35,000 nt of DNA from Trachelipus rathkii (Eukaryota; Arthropoda; Malacostraca; Isopoda; Trachelipodidae). The stretch lies in NCBI GenBank assembly GCA_015478945.1, contig JABUQX010118587.1:32501-67500 (forward strand). Direction: 5' to 3'. This document shows positions 9,969 to 23,372 of this stretch, one piece after another; position 1 is the stretch's first letter; each line of letters opens with the position of its first letter. The notes beneath the pieces are model-generated. The model was not told the origin of the DNA and did not search any database. It saw nothing but the letters and a program-made list of their open reading frames with translations. The position numbers were made by a program, and so were the translations under genes.

Positions 9969-12900
9969 CAAGAAAGATTTTAGATGGACATATTTCAAAA
10001 ATTCCTATTCTGGTATATTGAGGAAAGCATTGAAGTCGTAAGCAAGTTATTAAATTTCGATGTAGGTATTTTTATGTCAACATTGGGGGGAGTTGGCGGT
10101 AAAGGGATGGGAATTTTTTTCTTTATCGTGGGGTAAGAAAGAAATGAAATTGATTGAGTGGAGTCTCTCCCAGTAAAGAATGAAAAGTCATCTTGGGCAT
10201 GGGGGATATAGTGGGGATATCAAGATAAAAATCGCACCAGCATCTAAATAGTTATGAGCCAAATTTCAATAAACCTTGAGCTTTGAAACATTTTGCAGTG
10301 TCTTGATTGGCGTTGGTTCATTATTACTATACTAGAGTTCAAGTTGCGGGGCTCAGGATTATAGTAGTTGTCTGCTAAACAGAGCTTCTTAAAATCTGCC
10401 AAGAGGTCTAAAGATTAATGTAGTATTACCTTTTGGTTTGTACGTAAGAATTGAAGAAAGAAAACCAAGAAGTGTATATCATCGGCTGAACTCGGTATAG
10501 AGCGATCTAGGTTTATGACCGACACATAGATTTATCCGGCACATCCAGTTCCTTGTAAGTCCACAAGTTATCTGTTCGTTTGTCGATCTTAATGTTGTTG
10601 ACGTCATCCCAGGCAGGCGAAAGGATGGTACTTATTAAGACGGTCCAAGTGGAGAATATCTTGTGTACTTATTATTTTTTTTTTGTTTTACATTCCTTTA
10701 GGCTTACTTACCCGGTTAGTGTTTTCTCTTAATTATAATATAGTTTGTAAGACCTTGTGTCTCTTTTCAGGTAGCAAAAAGGCTCTTAAAATAAAATTTA
10801 TTCTGCGTCTGACATTGTTAGAAATAGTCATTTGTTAAGTGGCTAGCTGGGACGTAATTGGTTGAACCGTTCAAGTATTTCGTGTCTAATAGAAAGTTTT
10901 TACTAATGGTTGAAATTGGTAATCTTCTCTTGAGTGATGAGAACTTGATTAGTTTCGCCACTTTATATAACGCGCTGGTAGTGGAACTCATGCAGATCTA
11001 GTTGAGTTCCATTTCTTGGCTTTCTGATTTTTGTTCTGATTGGTGGTTGTGGTGATGGTATGTGGTTTTGATTTTTTGGGGTTGAGATAGGGAGTATCGT
11101 TCAGTGAGGTGCGATAGACTGTAGCGGGCAATAAAAAAAAAATAAGATGAAATTTCGTATTAGTTCGTTTGATCTGCAACATCATGAGAAGCAGGGTGTT
11201 CTGATATTGAACTACATTTTGCCACATATGACCAGTGCCTACCTGGTGATAATTTGATTTGTATAAGATTTTTTTACCTTTTCTTAAATTTTTTAACGCA
11301 GTATGCCTTTCTAGAAGTCTGTAAAGGAAAGATCTTTCAATGATATACGTATCTTTTATTATAAATCACACCCAAATTATAGCATCTAGCATATAAGAAA
11401 CGTGAACGGGAAGTGTCCACAAGATCCGCCATAAACATCAACTCAACCCGATAAGAAAGAATAAACCTAAATATACAAAATGAATAGTTATAAGCATAAT
11501 TAATAATAGACATAAGTAATTAGTATCATAATGGAATATATTAATAGGATAATAATGAAGATAATATAGAGTTTTCTTTGGTATCAGTGTGGCCTTTACT
11601 TTTGTTTTATGTGTATGTTGTAAGCCTATATGGGGTTATTCCTTTCGGTCAGTGCTCAAAGATTGAAAGTCGAGCTCGGCTGGTTAGGGATTTTATACTT
11701 ATGGTAGGTAGTGGAGTTTATTTCGGTTTATTATAGGGAAACATCGATTTGGATGTTAGTTATACTAGGGTGTGATGGGTACAGATTTTGAGGTAGTGTA
11801 GGGGTACGGATGTGTATGCTTTTGTGTTATTGCGGTAGTAAGGTTCTCCTCGGGGTGTCATTGTGGCTGATTACGGTATCTGTAGTGTATTCGTTTAGGT
11901 GGATGGGGTTAGAATTGGCACCCGTATGAGCCAGTAGCCGATAGCTGTGTCGGGTGTTTTAGGATGAGGGTTTTTATGTAGTCTAATGATTTTCATGTGT
12001 GAAAAGAGGTATGTAGAGAACGTTTTAGTATTGCAATAATTAGTGTTTAGGAACAAAAGATTTAAGCGGGTAGCCGGTTGCTAAGTTTTGGTTTTTTTTT
12101 TTTCCGTCCACGATGTGTCTTTATGTTAAGCGTTAGGAGTGTGGTGTTTAAGCTCGTCTTCGGCGCGGAACTTGTGGCTCTTGTTTATCACGGTAAGAGT
12201 TGTACCGTAATTTGTAATAGCGCTATGTTAGTTGTTATTTATTGTGAATCAGATTTATTCTTGCTAACATTTTTTCTTAGTTGCAGTTCAAAGTTTAGTG
12301 TAATGTTTTCTGTTTTTTTTTGATGTGTTTATCTGTGAGTGTTGACGCACAATTTCGTGAGTAGGCGTGCGTGGAGTTGCGTGGGTGTTATATTTAAGCT
12401 TTCTGTTTAGTCAATATGTTTTAGATATGGTCTTGGCTGAGTAAATGGAGTTGTTTTATCTGGGTTTGTAATTTAGGTGTGGGAGAGCCTGTATTCAGAA
12501 CTATTTTTCCAATAACTTTCTAAATTTGGTTTTTGTCTATTTTGTTTTGTTTGTTTTTTTTTATTTTGTGTAATTTTGGGCGTGTTGTTTCGTGTCGGAG
12601 GGTATGGTTGAGTTTGGGGTTGCAGTCGGAGGTTATTTGTCAGGAAGGCGCGATGTGCGTGTTCTTGTTGTACTTTTACTCAACTATTTCAGATAGTTGC
12701 TTCGCCTTCGCTAACTCTGAGCAGTGCTTACTGGACATCACGTGGGCTCCGTGACCTAGTCGTCACCAACTTCTACACCGGCACGATTTACATTTTGTAT
12801 TGCTTCTTGTCTGAGACCCAGTGTTAAAGTCATGGCTTCTAGAGATGTAGCATCTCTCTTGATCACTGTCTTCGTTTAGATTATATCGCAAGTTTCCGTT

Positions 12901-15900
12901 CGACGGTCGTATGCTGCCTATGAAGGCTGATGATCTGATACAGAGGCATTTTCCTGATATAAGCACACGTCTCGAGAGATCGCTCGAATCTCTCTGCATT
13001 TGTCGTCGAGAGGTAGGCTTCGTGTGGACGTTCGAAATATCTTCTGTCCTTCGTTCTACACCCGGAATTCTTATGCTCGAGCTATTTTATGCGGTTTTGT
13101 CCTGCTCATGTTAATTTGGCTATATCAGGAACATGTATTTATTATTGTGCCCATGTCCGGTTGTGAGTTACTCTTAACTACTTCTCTACAGGTAAGACTT
13201 GTTTCGGATATTCGGGCCGGTGTCGTCTCTTTTCGTCATTTTATTCCACTATTATCTTTTATGCGTCCTCTTATTTGAGGTGGATGTGTCGAAGTGGTAC
13301 AGGGGTTAAAGGAGCTGAATTGTGTGGGAGTTCCATTCTTATCGCTCGTTAGCTTGGACTTATCGAGGGTTGTTGGGAGGAGCAACAGCCGAATACTCAT
13401 TCAGTCATTGGTCTTCAACGAATCCTTCTGTAAGTACTACGATTAAAATAACACTATTCAGCTACATTGCCGGTATCGCTTCTTCAATCTTTATGATTCT
13501 TTGAAGTCAAGTTCTGGTGGATACTATTTTGTGTCGAGCTTGTACTAGTCTCTTTCTCTATATTAATGCTACCCACCTTTCGCTCCTATCGTTTGTATTA
13601 AGTCTGACTCATATCCATATCCTGATCTTTATTTGGATAAATAGCTCCTGTCTCTCCAAACATTGGTTCATCCGTTTTCCTTCCTTATGATTTTGTCGGC
13701 TTTTTTGGGTTCCTGTGCACTGGGGTTGTAGTCGGTCGCGTGGTGGGGGCTATATTGCGGTTTTTGCTAATTCTTATCGTTTCTAACTATGATACTTGAA
13801 GTGCTGCTTGTTGCTTTGCGGTTGATGTACGCGTTCCAGCTTTGCGATACTGAGTGGTGAAACTGGTAAGTATTGTTTTTATTGGGATGTGCAGGCTTCA
13901 TGGTCCTTCTTGGCCTAAATCTTGGTTTCTCCTCAAATTGTGGTTCCAGATTGGGTTCGGTAGTCGTGTCTTAGGTTCCTTGGGTTGCCATTTGTCTAGG
14001 CTAGAACAATTGTGTCCTTATGCGGTTGTGTGTGTGTAGAATGGTTTCTCTTTTCTCGCGGTCTTATCCGCTTTTCCTTGCAATATTTTTTTCCCTTGGA
14101 ACTTTGATATAAAGGTACGAAAGAATACTATTTGCGGACCGGCAGGAATGAGCGGGAGCGTTTTCATTTATTATATCGAATGGGTTGTGTTTTTTCGATT
14201 TGTTTGGCGTGGAGCCTTCCTTTCCTTTGGTCTTTCGCTTCTGAGTTTTGAAAATATGGCTCCTTCTGCTTCTGCCAATAAAGCTATCCTTCTACTAATC
14301 TTTGTCAAAAATCCGATGTGTTTTTTCCTCTTCATTAATTCTAGGTATTTGATTTGTTTGTTAATATTTTGTTTTTTTTCCAACTGAAAAGGCCAACTCA
14401 TCTTCTTTGGCCTCTCTATTTTCCTTCTATTTTTCAACCTCTGGATACGTACTTCTTGCGTATTTCCTGCTTTACTGCTTACCTTCTCTCTCTTCGGTGT
14501 CTACTATGTCTTTCATCCTGGTTCTTATTGTATTTGATCGGGTGCTGAGCTCCTGAATCTAGTGTTATACGTTAGTGGCTGGGTGCCTCTCGGAAGTGAT
14601 TCCTCTCCGAGTTTTTGAGAAAGTGGTGCTTCTCGTGCTGACGTTGCTTTACCGACCCCTTTGTTCTACTTATAGTCCTTTACATGTTCTTATGCCATTT
14701 CAGATTTAGCATACGTTCCCGCTTATTCAATGTGTTTGGAGACTGCGCATTTTGATGTCTTAATTCTCTTACTTCGAGTTAAGAAATATGGATGTTCTGC
14801 GCTTTGTCCTTGATCTTTTTCTATTAACTTATCATAGCCCTTCAATAATATGCTCTTCCTTATTCTTTTCTAAGTATCTTTCGTAAACTTTCTTCTCATA
14901 CTCTCACTTCCTTAGATCAGGTCTCTTGGAATCTTCTTTCTCCTCTTTTTCTGATTTACATAGTATTCCTGCTTTTTCGGTTCTCGAGATTAACTGGGCG
15001 ATATTCGACTTCCTAATTTTATAATTACGTATTGTTTGGTTATTTCTATTCATTCGCGTTTCAGTCCCTTTATGGAAACTACGGGAATGTCACTTTGTGT
15101 GGTGCGCTTTGTACTATATCCGTTGATGTTGAACCGGGTATTTTCTTGTTCACCGTTCGTTCGTTTTTAGCTTTGCCCTATGAGAGCTTTATTCTCCATC
15201 GCTTTGGGTTCCTTGCGTCTCTTTTGCTTACTTATGTCAGCATCTCTTCAAATCGCGATTCAATTGTTTTTGGGCTTGGTTTTGGGTTTTGATTGGGGTT
15301 CGTTTTTTATGGTCTTTTTCGTGTACATTTATAGGTCGTAGGGTTGGTTTAGCAGGTCGGCGTTCACATGGGCTCCAGGGTGTGCTGTTTTTATCTCTCT
15401 TGAGATTTAGTTCCGTCTTTTGCGATCAATGATGCCTTGGTGTCAAAAAGAGGTAGTGCCGATAATGGTGCTGAGATGGGCTTTATGGATCATGGCTTGC
15501 GATGATTTGCGCGGATGAACTGACCCTGGGTTGCATTCATTTCAACTCATAAGGCATTCGATTTCGGGAGTCCTCTGCGTGGCTCATGTTCGTTTTGCCG
15601 CGGATGTTTTCTTCTTTGTGCTTCCTCTATGAAGATTGCCTCGTCGTCTTTAATCTTTGGTGCCTCCGAGTTGCTGGCTCCTTATTGCTTTTCTGTAGTT
15701 GTAGACAGGGCTCCTGTCTGCATCCCTGGTATAAGCAATTTGGTTTGATCGCGGGGGATTGGTGGTTACCTGGCGTGGCGGAGGACGCACTGTGATTGGA
15801 AGATTGGTAATTTCTTTACAATAGCCGCTTCCCGAATTCTTTTTTTTTACAGGAACTCTCTCTCTCTCTAAGGAGATTACACACAAAAGATGTAATTCTC

Positions 15901-17110
15901 GACATTTTGGTGGAATCAATCTCTCTCTAAATATTGCCTGCTGTCTTCTAGTGTGGACAATATATTTAACTTTTAAGGGACTTGAAGGAAATACAAAGTG
16001 GTTCTTGATATATCAAACCCTCCAATATTCTTAGTGGTGTCTAGCTTTTGCGGCTCCGTCAAAGAATTACTGGGGTTTTAGTTTGCCTGGTTAGGGGTGA
16101 CATCGTCTTTCTTCTCTATTCTCTCAAGTTCTTTTCATACTGTTACATTACATTTCATTATATGCTTAACTTTCTTTTAATTTGAAGTGCTTCTTCTTTT
16201 CTCATTACTTACGTGGCTCTATCGCCCTTCTGTAAACAGTATAAACTATATTGTCTAGTAATCTAAACGATATTAATAAACTGTCACTGTACTTTTCTAG
16301 TTCACTTTGATCCTTTTTTATATTTGCTGGCGCGATGTTGGTTGCTTTATCTCCTTTTCATAATACGCGTTTTACTTGTTTCGTAGAGGCAAGTGGTTTC
16401 TCGAAGGGAATATTCCACATCGGTTACCCACACACTTCTTTACAGATTTGTAATGATACCTCTCGTTGAGAGCAAAAGGGTGCTGTGTATCGGCTTACAT
16501 GAGTTTTGTTGTGATTATGTTAAGTACTCCAGACGTGTCGTGCGGTTGCTTTTGGCTTTCTTTTGCGGCTTTCTCTTTGCACCTGTTTTTTTCTGATTCT
16601 GATAGATATTGGCTTCTTTCTCATATTTCATTTTGTTGTTTTTCTCTACTTTTAATTTTAATTTCCCTTCACTTTAAAGCCTGCGTCCTGTGTAATCTGC
16701 GTCTAATTTTTTGTGCGTTTAGATTGGTTGTTGTTGAGGCAGTTCTAATTGCACGCACTTCCTTGAATAAGGTTGCGTGTCTTCCCGTTCGGCGGCGGGT
16801 GATAAGTTAGAAAAATAAAATTAAATTACTATTTTATGGTTTTTTATAATAAGTATTTCCTTAAGCTAGCTGAATACCGTTGTGTTGCCTTTATCATGAG
16901 ATGGCCCCGTGCTTGTGTTATCGGTGTTAATCTTTTCCACTGGTTACTTAAATGCACTTAAATATACGTATTCATTACCTCGAGCGAGTTCTGGTCTCGC
17001 GGGCGGGTTGATCTAATTAAAAATAAAATAAAAAAAATAAAAAATAGAGACAGAGAAGTTTTGGTAAATCAGCCTTATCTGGAAACCAGTTGTGGCCTTT
17101 GGTCTCTGTG
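9969..17110. other. Long T-rich region, no gene recognised
   Basis: The top strand is G/T-rich to about 12,700, then C/T-rich to about 16,800. Open frames on either strand stay below 115 codons and contain no domain I recognise. The longer plus-strand ones (for example 15032-15292 and 16466-16810) are dominated by Phe, Leu, Ser and Cys. A short (CT)n patch lies at 15855-15930, and an A-rich patch (AATAAAATAAAA type) at 17018-17046. The C/T-rich part could hide a decayed minus-strand element, since both LINE copies in this window look C/T-rich on the top strand, but no family motif could be read. Confidence 0.5.
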
Positions 17111-17782
17111 TCAGACAGCCTCGGTAGCTGTACAGATGGTTGGCTTTTTCAAGCAAGATTTGAATCCTATTTGAACGATGAGGTTATTATGGATTATTCT
17201 AGTATCTTTGAATATATTGTTCTTCGTAGCCCAAATAGTTGCATTTGACATTTCTTGATTAGTCATGTGGTCGCATCTTTCTTCATATTTATGGAGAGCG
17301 AGAGATGAAAGGGTTGCATCGTAATCAATATATCTCTTCCGCCGCACACCTTCTGCCTGGCGAGTTGCCAAGGTTGTAGCAAAGATAAATTTCGCCTGGT
17401 TAGCTTTTTTAAATTTTGCAGTCTGTGTAAAGAGGAGATGACGCCTAACGAAACATGAAGATAGTCTGCCTACGAAGTAGAGTTAGAATCTCCTCCCGCA
17501 TTTTGCAGTGTGATACATACTGACACCAGCCTCACCCAGCCAGTGTGACCACTTCACAGTTTCAGGGCTGGCATTGGCAGCGGCAGTCATATTGTATTTT
17601 TTCGGCGGATAAACATCGCTCTGCCCTTCCTTCATCAGTCGAGCGAGAAGATGCGATTTATAGTTATTGGTTTGCGCTAGTGATTTATTGTAAACTATGC
17701 TGGCGCAAAAAGTGAAATGCAGTCTCCCGGTTTCTCGCCAAATTACGTAGTCGAAAAGCTTAATGTTTTTGCTATGCGACAC
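17111..17782 (-). pseudogene. Unidentified minus-strand coding-like frame with one internal stop
   Basis: One minus-strand frame runs 224 codons from a GTG at 17780-17782 to a TGA at 17111-17113, interrupted only by a TAA at 17483-17485. No ATG suits as a start, and a stop at 17783-17785 bounds the upstream side, so this may be an exon or an interior piece of a larger broken gene. The first 99 residues include LLARLMKEGQSDVYPP (residues 45-60), MTAAANASPETVKW (65-78) and WLGEAGVSMY (81-90). The second part has RRHLLFTQTAKF, VRRKRYIDYDATL and CDHMTNQEMSNATIW. Base composition is more balanced than in the flanks. I recognise no family; a decayed transposon or endogenous viral protein, or a host exon, are all possible. 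The length of open frame in stop-rich surroundings is the main evidence that it was once coding. Confidence 0.4.
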
Positions 17783-17789
17783 TTATTTT

Positions 17790-20700
17790 TGTATATTTTT
17801 TTTTATGTGTGATATTGCAATGAAGTAAATCTAAGTTTTTTATTTAAGTTATTACCTTATGGGCACACCCCAGTGGAGCTTCTCTATGGGGTCGACACTC
17901 CTTGTCTCTTTGGATTACATTGGAGGGTTCTCTTTCTTTCATATATTTTTGATTTTTTTATATCTTGTAGCTAGTTTATATTATGATATTCTGTCCTTGC
18001 TATAACGTGCTTGTAGAGGTCAACTTGTTAATTAACTATAGGCCATAAGTACTAGTATGCTAAACTTGTTATATCTTCTTGACCAATCCGTATAAGTGGA
18101 GGAATATTCTTTTTTTATAATTGTGCAAAAGTTTATCATTATAGGTTTTAATTTAGGCATGGCAATTGTTTTGATCGTATTCTTCCCTCATGAAAGCAAA
18201 TCATTTACATTTTATTTTATAAAATTAATATATTTTATTCTCCTTTGGGTGATCACAGTATCCCGGGGGAAATTCTAACTTACTATAATGATAAGTTTTT
18301 GTTTGTTTGTCCACCACGTGGAAGTTTCAGACATCTTTGAGTTGCCTAGTTACAGTTCACTGCACTATATGGGTTTCTAGGTTTCTTCATTTACTTTTTT
18401 GGTGGTTTGTGTTTTGATTTATATTGTTAATTTAAATGTTAGTCGGTATCGGATCTGGTATTATCGGTATCGCTGGTTCACCTAAAATTAGAGATATCAG
18501 TATGCCTCGTTTATTATCGCTTCAGTTGTGTTCACCTCCTTTTTCCTTGGTCAATGCCCGGTTTGCACATCCTCGAATTAGTGGACCATAGTTCGGTCAA
18601 ACGTCTTTTGATTTGTGTTGTGGCGGGTAGGTAATATTTCTATGTAGAAAGTTTGTATATTTGAGATGTTGGTAAGATTGTGTAGTAGGCATTATATTGA
18701 TTATTTGAGACCTATTTTATATTACGTTTATTTTTTTTATTATACATTTTGCGAATTTCTTTCATTTTAGTATTTAGGAGTCATTTATGATTTTTACATT
18801 GAATAATTTCTATCTCTCCCTCAATATCTTCTAGTGTTATCATAATTATGCATGGAATTGGGATTACAATATTACTTACCTGCAGAAATGGTAAATACTA
18901 GTTGAAATATATGACTTCATCTCAAATTCGTTGATAGTTTATTTTGGTTATTGTCTACGGTTCTCTATCTACCTAGATACTTCATTTTGGCAAGGGTCTT
19001 GTTCAACATCTATTTATTTCAATAGCCAATAGATCATATAACTTCTTATGTTTGATTTTATATCAATGGAGAGATTTTATTCTTTATATTCTTTTTGTAT
19101 TGTCTTGGGTATTAAGTATTTAAATATATTCATACTCTCCTCCTTGCTATCTTTTTCTTTCATACTGTTTGGTTGGGAATCGGCTTTAGTCATTCTGTTT
19201 GTTTAACTATTACACCTACGACTATTTTGTGCATCTTTATGATTGGTAGAATGTATGTCTATTGGTATGTTTTATTGTATCTACAGTGCAGGCTACACAG
19301 AGAGAGAGAAGTCATATACGAGACAATAGTTAAATGTGTTCACATATTTGGTAAATCGAAAGTTAAAGTGACGCTTTTCGGTCTCTTAGAACATTACTGC
19401 AGGTTGCCTCCAATATTGGAAAAATAATTGTCCATGCGAGTCCTCTCTATTACCAATCGGGTTCTGGTTGGCTGCGGATATTAGAATTCTTTATATACTT
19501 ATAATTATTTCCGTCTTAGTGATCGAGTTGGAATATAAAGTACTGTTAATAGTTTCTATTATATGTATTTCGATCTTTTGAAAATTTTGTGCGGGCCTAT
19601 GCAGTTTGTTTTTTCTAATTAAGATAACAAGTCAGACAGTGGCTATTGGATGCAGCTTTCAATGTGCTATATGTATATTATTTACCCTTTTTTGGCCTAG
19701 GTACCTTTCTTTCAGGGTTATCTGAAGTTTTTGACATATGGTGTACATTTCTTTGTTTTGGTTTTTTTTTTTTGCGTTTTGGCCTCGTTATTGAGTGTTC
19801 AATCGATATTGGGCTTGTGTAATTTTTTGTGGTACTAGGGAAACATGTTTTTCTTGTCGTTTTCTTTTGTCTATGTGCTGCACTTCCTTTGTAACATCCA
19901 TCCCATCTGATCACAGTTTTTTATTTTTCCTTTATTGCGTGGGGTTTTCTGGGCGTTCTGGGTTTGGGTTGCGGTTGTTGGGGGTAGGTATGAACGAAAT
20001 TTCTAAGTCATAGTCACTGATACAGGATTATTAAAAGGGTTAGTCATTAGTAATGAGAGATATCGCAGCGAGAGACTGGGATTTTGGCAGATCTTTACCA
20101 CTTCAGTATTGATATATATAACACTCTCACATGCAGCTTGTTAAATTGTCTCCTTCTGAGTTTCATTTTGTACAATCCCATGAATGAAGGCACCTCAAAG
20201 TTTTTCCCAGCACTGGGATGGTGGAAGCTTAAACTTTCGCCCTTTTAAAGTTGGAGAAAAAGTTGCCTTACAGATTATTAGATATTGACCTATTGTAACT
20301 CAGGTCATCAGATGCTATGCGTAGATTAAATGGCAAAAACTTTGCTGGGGGGGCTGGAGAGTTGACATTTGAAGTAATATAGAGGAGTTATTACCATATG
20401 ATTGAACTTGACTATCTGGGCCGCTAGTCTATCAGATTAGATTGTGTGATTTCAACAACGCAAAATTTAGAACATGGGAAGATTACGTTACTATTTTCAG
20501 TCAATTACGGAAATGGGGTGAGATTGTGCTCAGCTGATTGTTTGGCTAAGGAATTTATTGGGTTCTCTTACGAATATGATTGCTTTGTATGAAGTTAGAA
20601 TGTGGTTATATTTGATATGGATTCATAGGAAACTGTAAGTTGTAATGAGTAGTTAGTATTGTTAGTGGTCGGTATTAAAGAGTAGTACCAACGGTGTGTT

Positions 20701-21476
20701 GCGTGATTAGACATGATTAGTATGCTTGGCGCGATGTTTTAAAAAACAGGTTTTGATAGATTGTGTTTAGTATCAGAGTGGACATACAGGGAGGACTTTA
20801 TGGATTCAAGTGATGGAGTAATCGTTTTTTGATCTCCTCTGAAATAGCTTTTCGATAGTTCGTTCGGTTGGAGGCAGACATTTTAGCGTGGTTATTTAAG
20901 TACGGGGGCTTCGCTTGATAGTGAAGCTTAATCCACAACTGACTGCTAAGATTCATGTATGTGGAGTAGACATAAGGCATAATAAATTACTAGGTGGGTG
21001 TATGTTTTCATTGAGTTGATCCTACTGATTGGAGGGCTAGATGTGTTTCGCAGGTGGTTGTTGTTATATTCTCGTTCCGGTGAACCGGCTTGTATTCTGC
21101 TTTTTTTTTTTTTTGTGGTTATCTGCATTCTATTATCAGGCTCTTTTCGGCAATACGTCTTTCGTGGTGAAAGGAGTGAGTATATCTGACTTGTCAAGTA
21201 ACGACAGCTATTGCGATCTCATTCGGGTGCATATGTGTTCATTAATCATTGTGGTAGCGTCACTTTATTTATTCAAATTTATTCACTCTTGATGCTTGTC
21301 ACCTAGATATCTATTACATTTACACTATTTCATGAGGGTGACTGATTGAGCGGAGTTATTAGGGAGGAAAGTGTGTCACTCACGCCTTAGTGACTCTGGG
21401 CAGTTGTTTTTAGGCCCCTCTTCGTTACTGGCGTGTGTTGTTCTGCGTTTGGCTCTCCCTATATTGGGTGTCTGAT
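17790..21476. other. T-rich non-coding region, no gene seen
   Basis: T-rich top strand with short (GA)n at about 19300 and T runs near 19766 and 21102. Open frames are below 90 codons and lack recognisable motifs. No terminal repeats or RNA genes were supported. Confidence 0.5.
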
Positions 21477-21949
21477 TTATTTAGATATCGATTCTGATAT
21501 TAATTGCATTATCTGACTAATATTTGATCTTCTATTACTTTTTTCAATACACTGTCTTGGGACATGTTCTCTGATCTGCCAAAGCAGAACATACTTTTCC
21601 AGTTTGATGTCTTTATAAGTTATGGGCTCCCTAGTATTAGGTTTTAACCTGACGCTGCTCACAGGTTTATGATTTCTTTTTTGATGGGTTTCCCCGAGCA
21701 AAATACACCAACTGGCTGGTCCTTCGATCGTGTCCTGGTCTTGGGTTTTTCTTTCCTGAAAATAGAGTATGCGCTTAGGTATCCTATTTTACACTTGTTT
21801 GTATTGGACATTAATTGATGAGCTTCATGAGGTAACCTAGCAATGTGCCTTTCGATTGAGAATTGCTCAGTCTTAGGGGACGAAGTCCTTAGGAACGTCG
21901 AGGTATATGAATTCCCGTTGATGGGTGAAATGTGGGATGATATTGGCAA
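21477..21949 (-). pseudogene. Weak coding-like stretch, two overlapping frames
   Basis: Two minus-strand open frames overlap by 43 bases and together cover 473 bp: 96 codons (21949 to 21659), then 74 codons in another frame (21701 to 21477). A single indel could join them. The composition is polar and mixed (for example RHIARLPHEAHQLMSN, then KPNTREPITYKDIKLEKY, then IREHVPRQCIEKSNRR) and unlike the Phe/Leu-rich chance frames elsewhere in the window. No start context, domain or catalytic motif was recognised. It could be a fragment of a retroelement Gag-like protein, but I cannot show that, and chance remains possible. Confidence 0.2.
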
Positions 21950-23067
21950 TTCGAATGGTGTCCTCTTATCAGTAGATGCGGTAGGGGAGCAATTTACTTG
22001 ATCTTCTTTGCAGCATCATCTCCCTCCTCTTCTCCTTACGAGCTCCCTCTTACCTTGAGGCCGGGAATTTTGTATGTGGTACGTTTTATTATTTTATGAA
22101 TAAATCTGTGTGTTAGAAGCATGAGCAAGGATACCTTAAGATAGCTGAAATATCAATGCAGATTTGGGTTTTTATAAGATAGTAAAGAAGGAGGTTTAGA
22201 TAATGTTTACACCGGTGGTTTTGTGGCAATACATTGTATGAAATTATTGATAGTTATTTATACTGGAGGCGTCTTCTTACAGCCATTATTAGCTGGTCTA
22301 TTAGGTTTGTGCTGAGTGCAGCCTACTTTTTCAGAATATATGTTCACTTGGGTGAATTGAAGGGCCTCTTGAAGCTGGATGTATTTGAAGGTGTAGGCGG
22401 AAGTAGATATCTGCGGGCCTGAGGGTTTTGGTGCGTTTGAGAGGTGGTCGGTAGATAGTTATTCCCTCGTTGTTCGCTTGCATGAGGAAGGAGAGGTTAA
22501 GTCCAACGCGATACTTCAAGAACGGATGACAGCTGAAGATCGTTGATAACATGTGGTGGCAGCCGGATGTTTAGGTTCCGCTCAGGGACGTTAAACTTTG
22601 AGTATGGCACTATTGAGTATGTTCAGATTTGCCTGGGACACCTGATGAACTAAGATGTCGTTTTAGGCCAGGCGTTCTAGAGGTTTTTGGCTAGGTTTTT
22701 TTTCTTTGGGACAATGTTTATCCAGCTACTTTATGGGGAGAGAAATGCGTGAACTTGTATTGTCCCATAAGTTGCATCAGTGGGAGATGTGGTTTTCTCT
22801 CTATGTCAGCTGTTTTCTATAGTCCTTTCACTGCCATCGATTAACAGACATGCATTTCAGGTGTTTCAAGATATCAATTACCTGCGCTGGTTATTCCATG
22901 AGCCATTAGGATAAATTTAAAGGATCATCTTCTCCACAGATCTTCACTCAGCGAGCTTTCTTGATATCTCGTGTCGGCAACACCGAAGTGTGTTAGAGTA
23001 TTAATGCTTGCCATCAGAGCATATGAACTCATTTCTTCACAATGAAGTTGGCTACGGGTAATATTGA
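21950..23067. other. Non-coding region, no gene seen
   Basis: Mixed-composition DNA with only short overlapping open frames on both strands (all under 75 codons). No motif, repeat end or RNA structure was recognised. Confidence 0.5.
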
Positions 23068-23372
23068 GGGGTTTTGTATGGCATGGCCTTTCCCCAAAGG
23101 ACATATTTGGGATTAAGGCCTCATTGGGGTCCGGAGGTCGACTCGTTTAGTACTCCTTGGGTTTCCGTTTTCGAGCTTCTATCTATCACAGATGATAGAG
23201 CCCAGGGCTTCCTCCCTCCTCATACCTCATTTATAAGGCGTCAATCTTAAATGTTAATATATTTGCCAGATGGCCTACATGGGAATGTGCAATTCATTGC
23301 AGCGTGTTTTATAAAGAATAATCATAATGTTGTTATCGGTTCTCATTATTTCGATTGCTTTGAATTTGCCTA
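23068..23372 (+). repeat. Dispersed repeat, copy B
   Basis: Same orientation as copy A, about 15.7 kb away. Recognisable blocks are TTTGTATGGC (near 23075), ATCACAGATGATAGAG and CCCAGGGC (near 23190-23207), ATACCTCATTTATAAGG (near 23222), TTAATATATTTGCCAG, GGCCTACATGGGAATGTGCA and TTTGAATTTG. It is richer in GC than its surroundings. Length and internal order agree with copy A but indels are frequent. No terminal inverted repeat, target duplication or coding frame is conserved between the two. Confidence 0.65.

Noticed and set aside
13279..13322. GTGTCGAAGTGGTACAGGGG stretch resembling a tRNA D-arm
   Set aside because: No B box follows at tRNA spacing and the stems do not pair.
15032..15292. 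86-codon plus-strand frame resembling a membrane protein
   Set aside because: The hydrophobic composition is expected from T-rich DNA; no conserved motif, and no extension in neighbouring frames.
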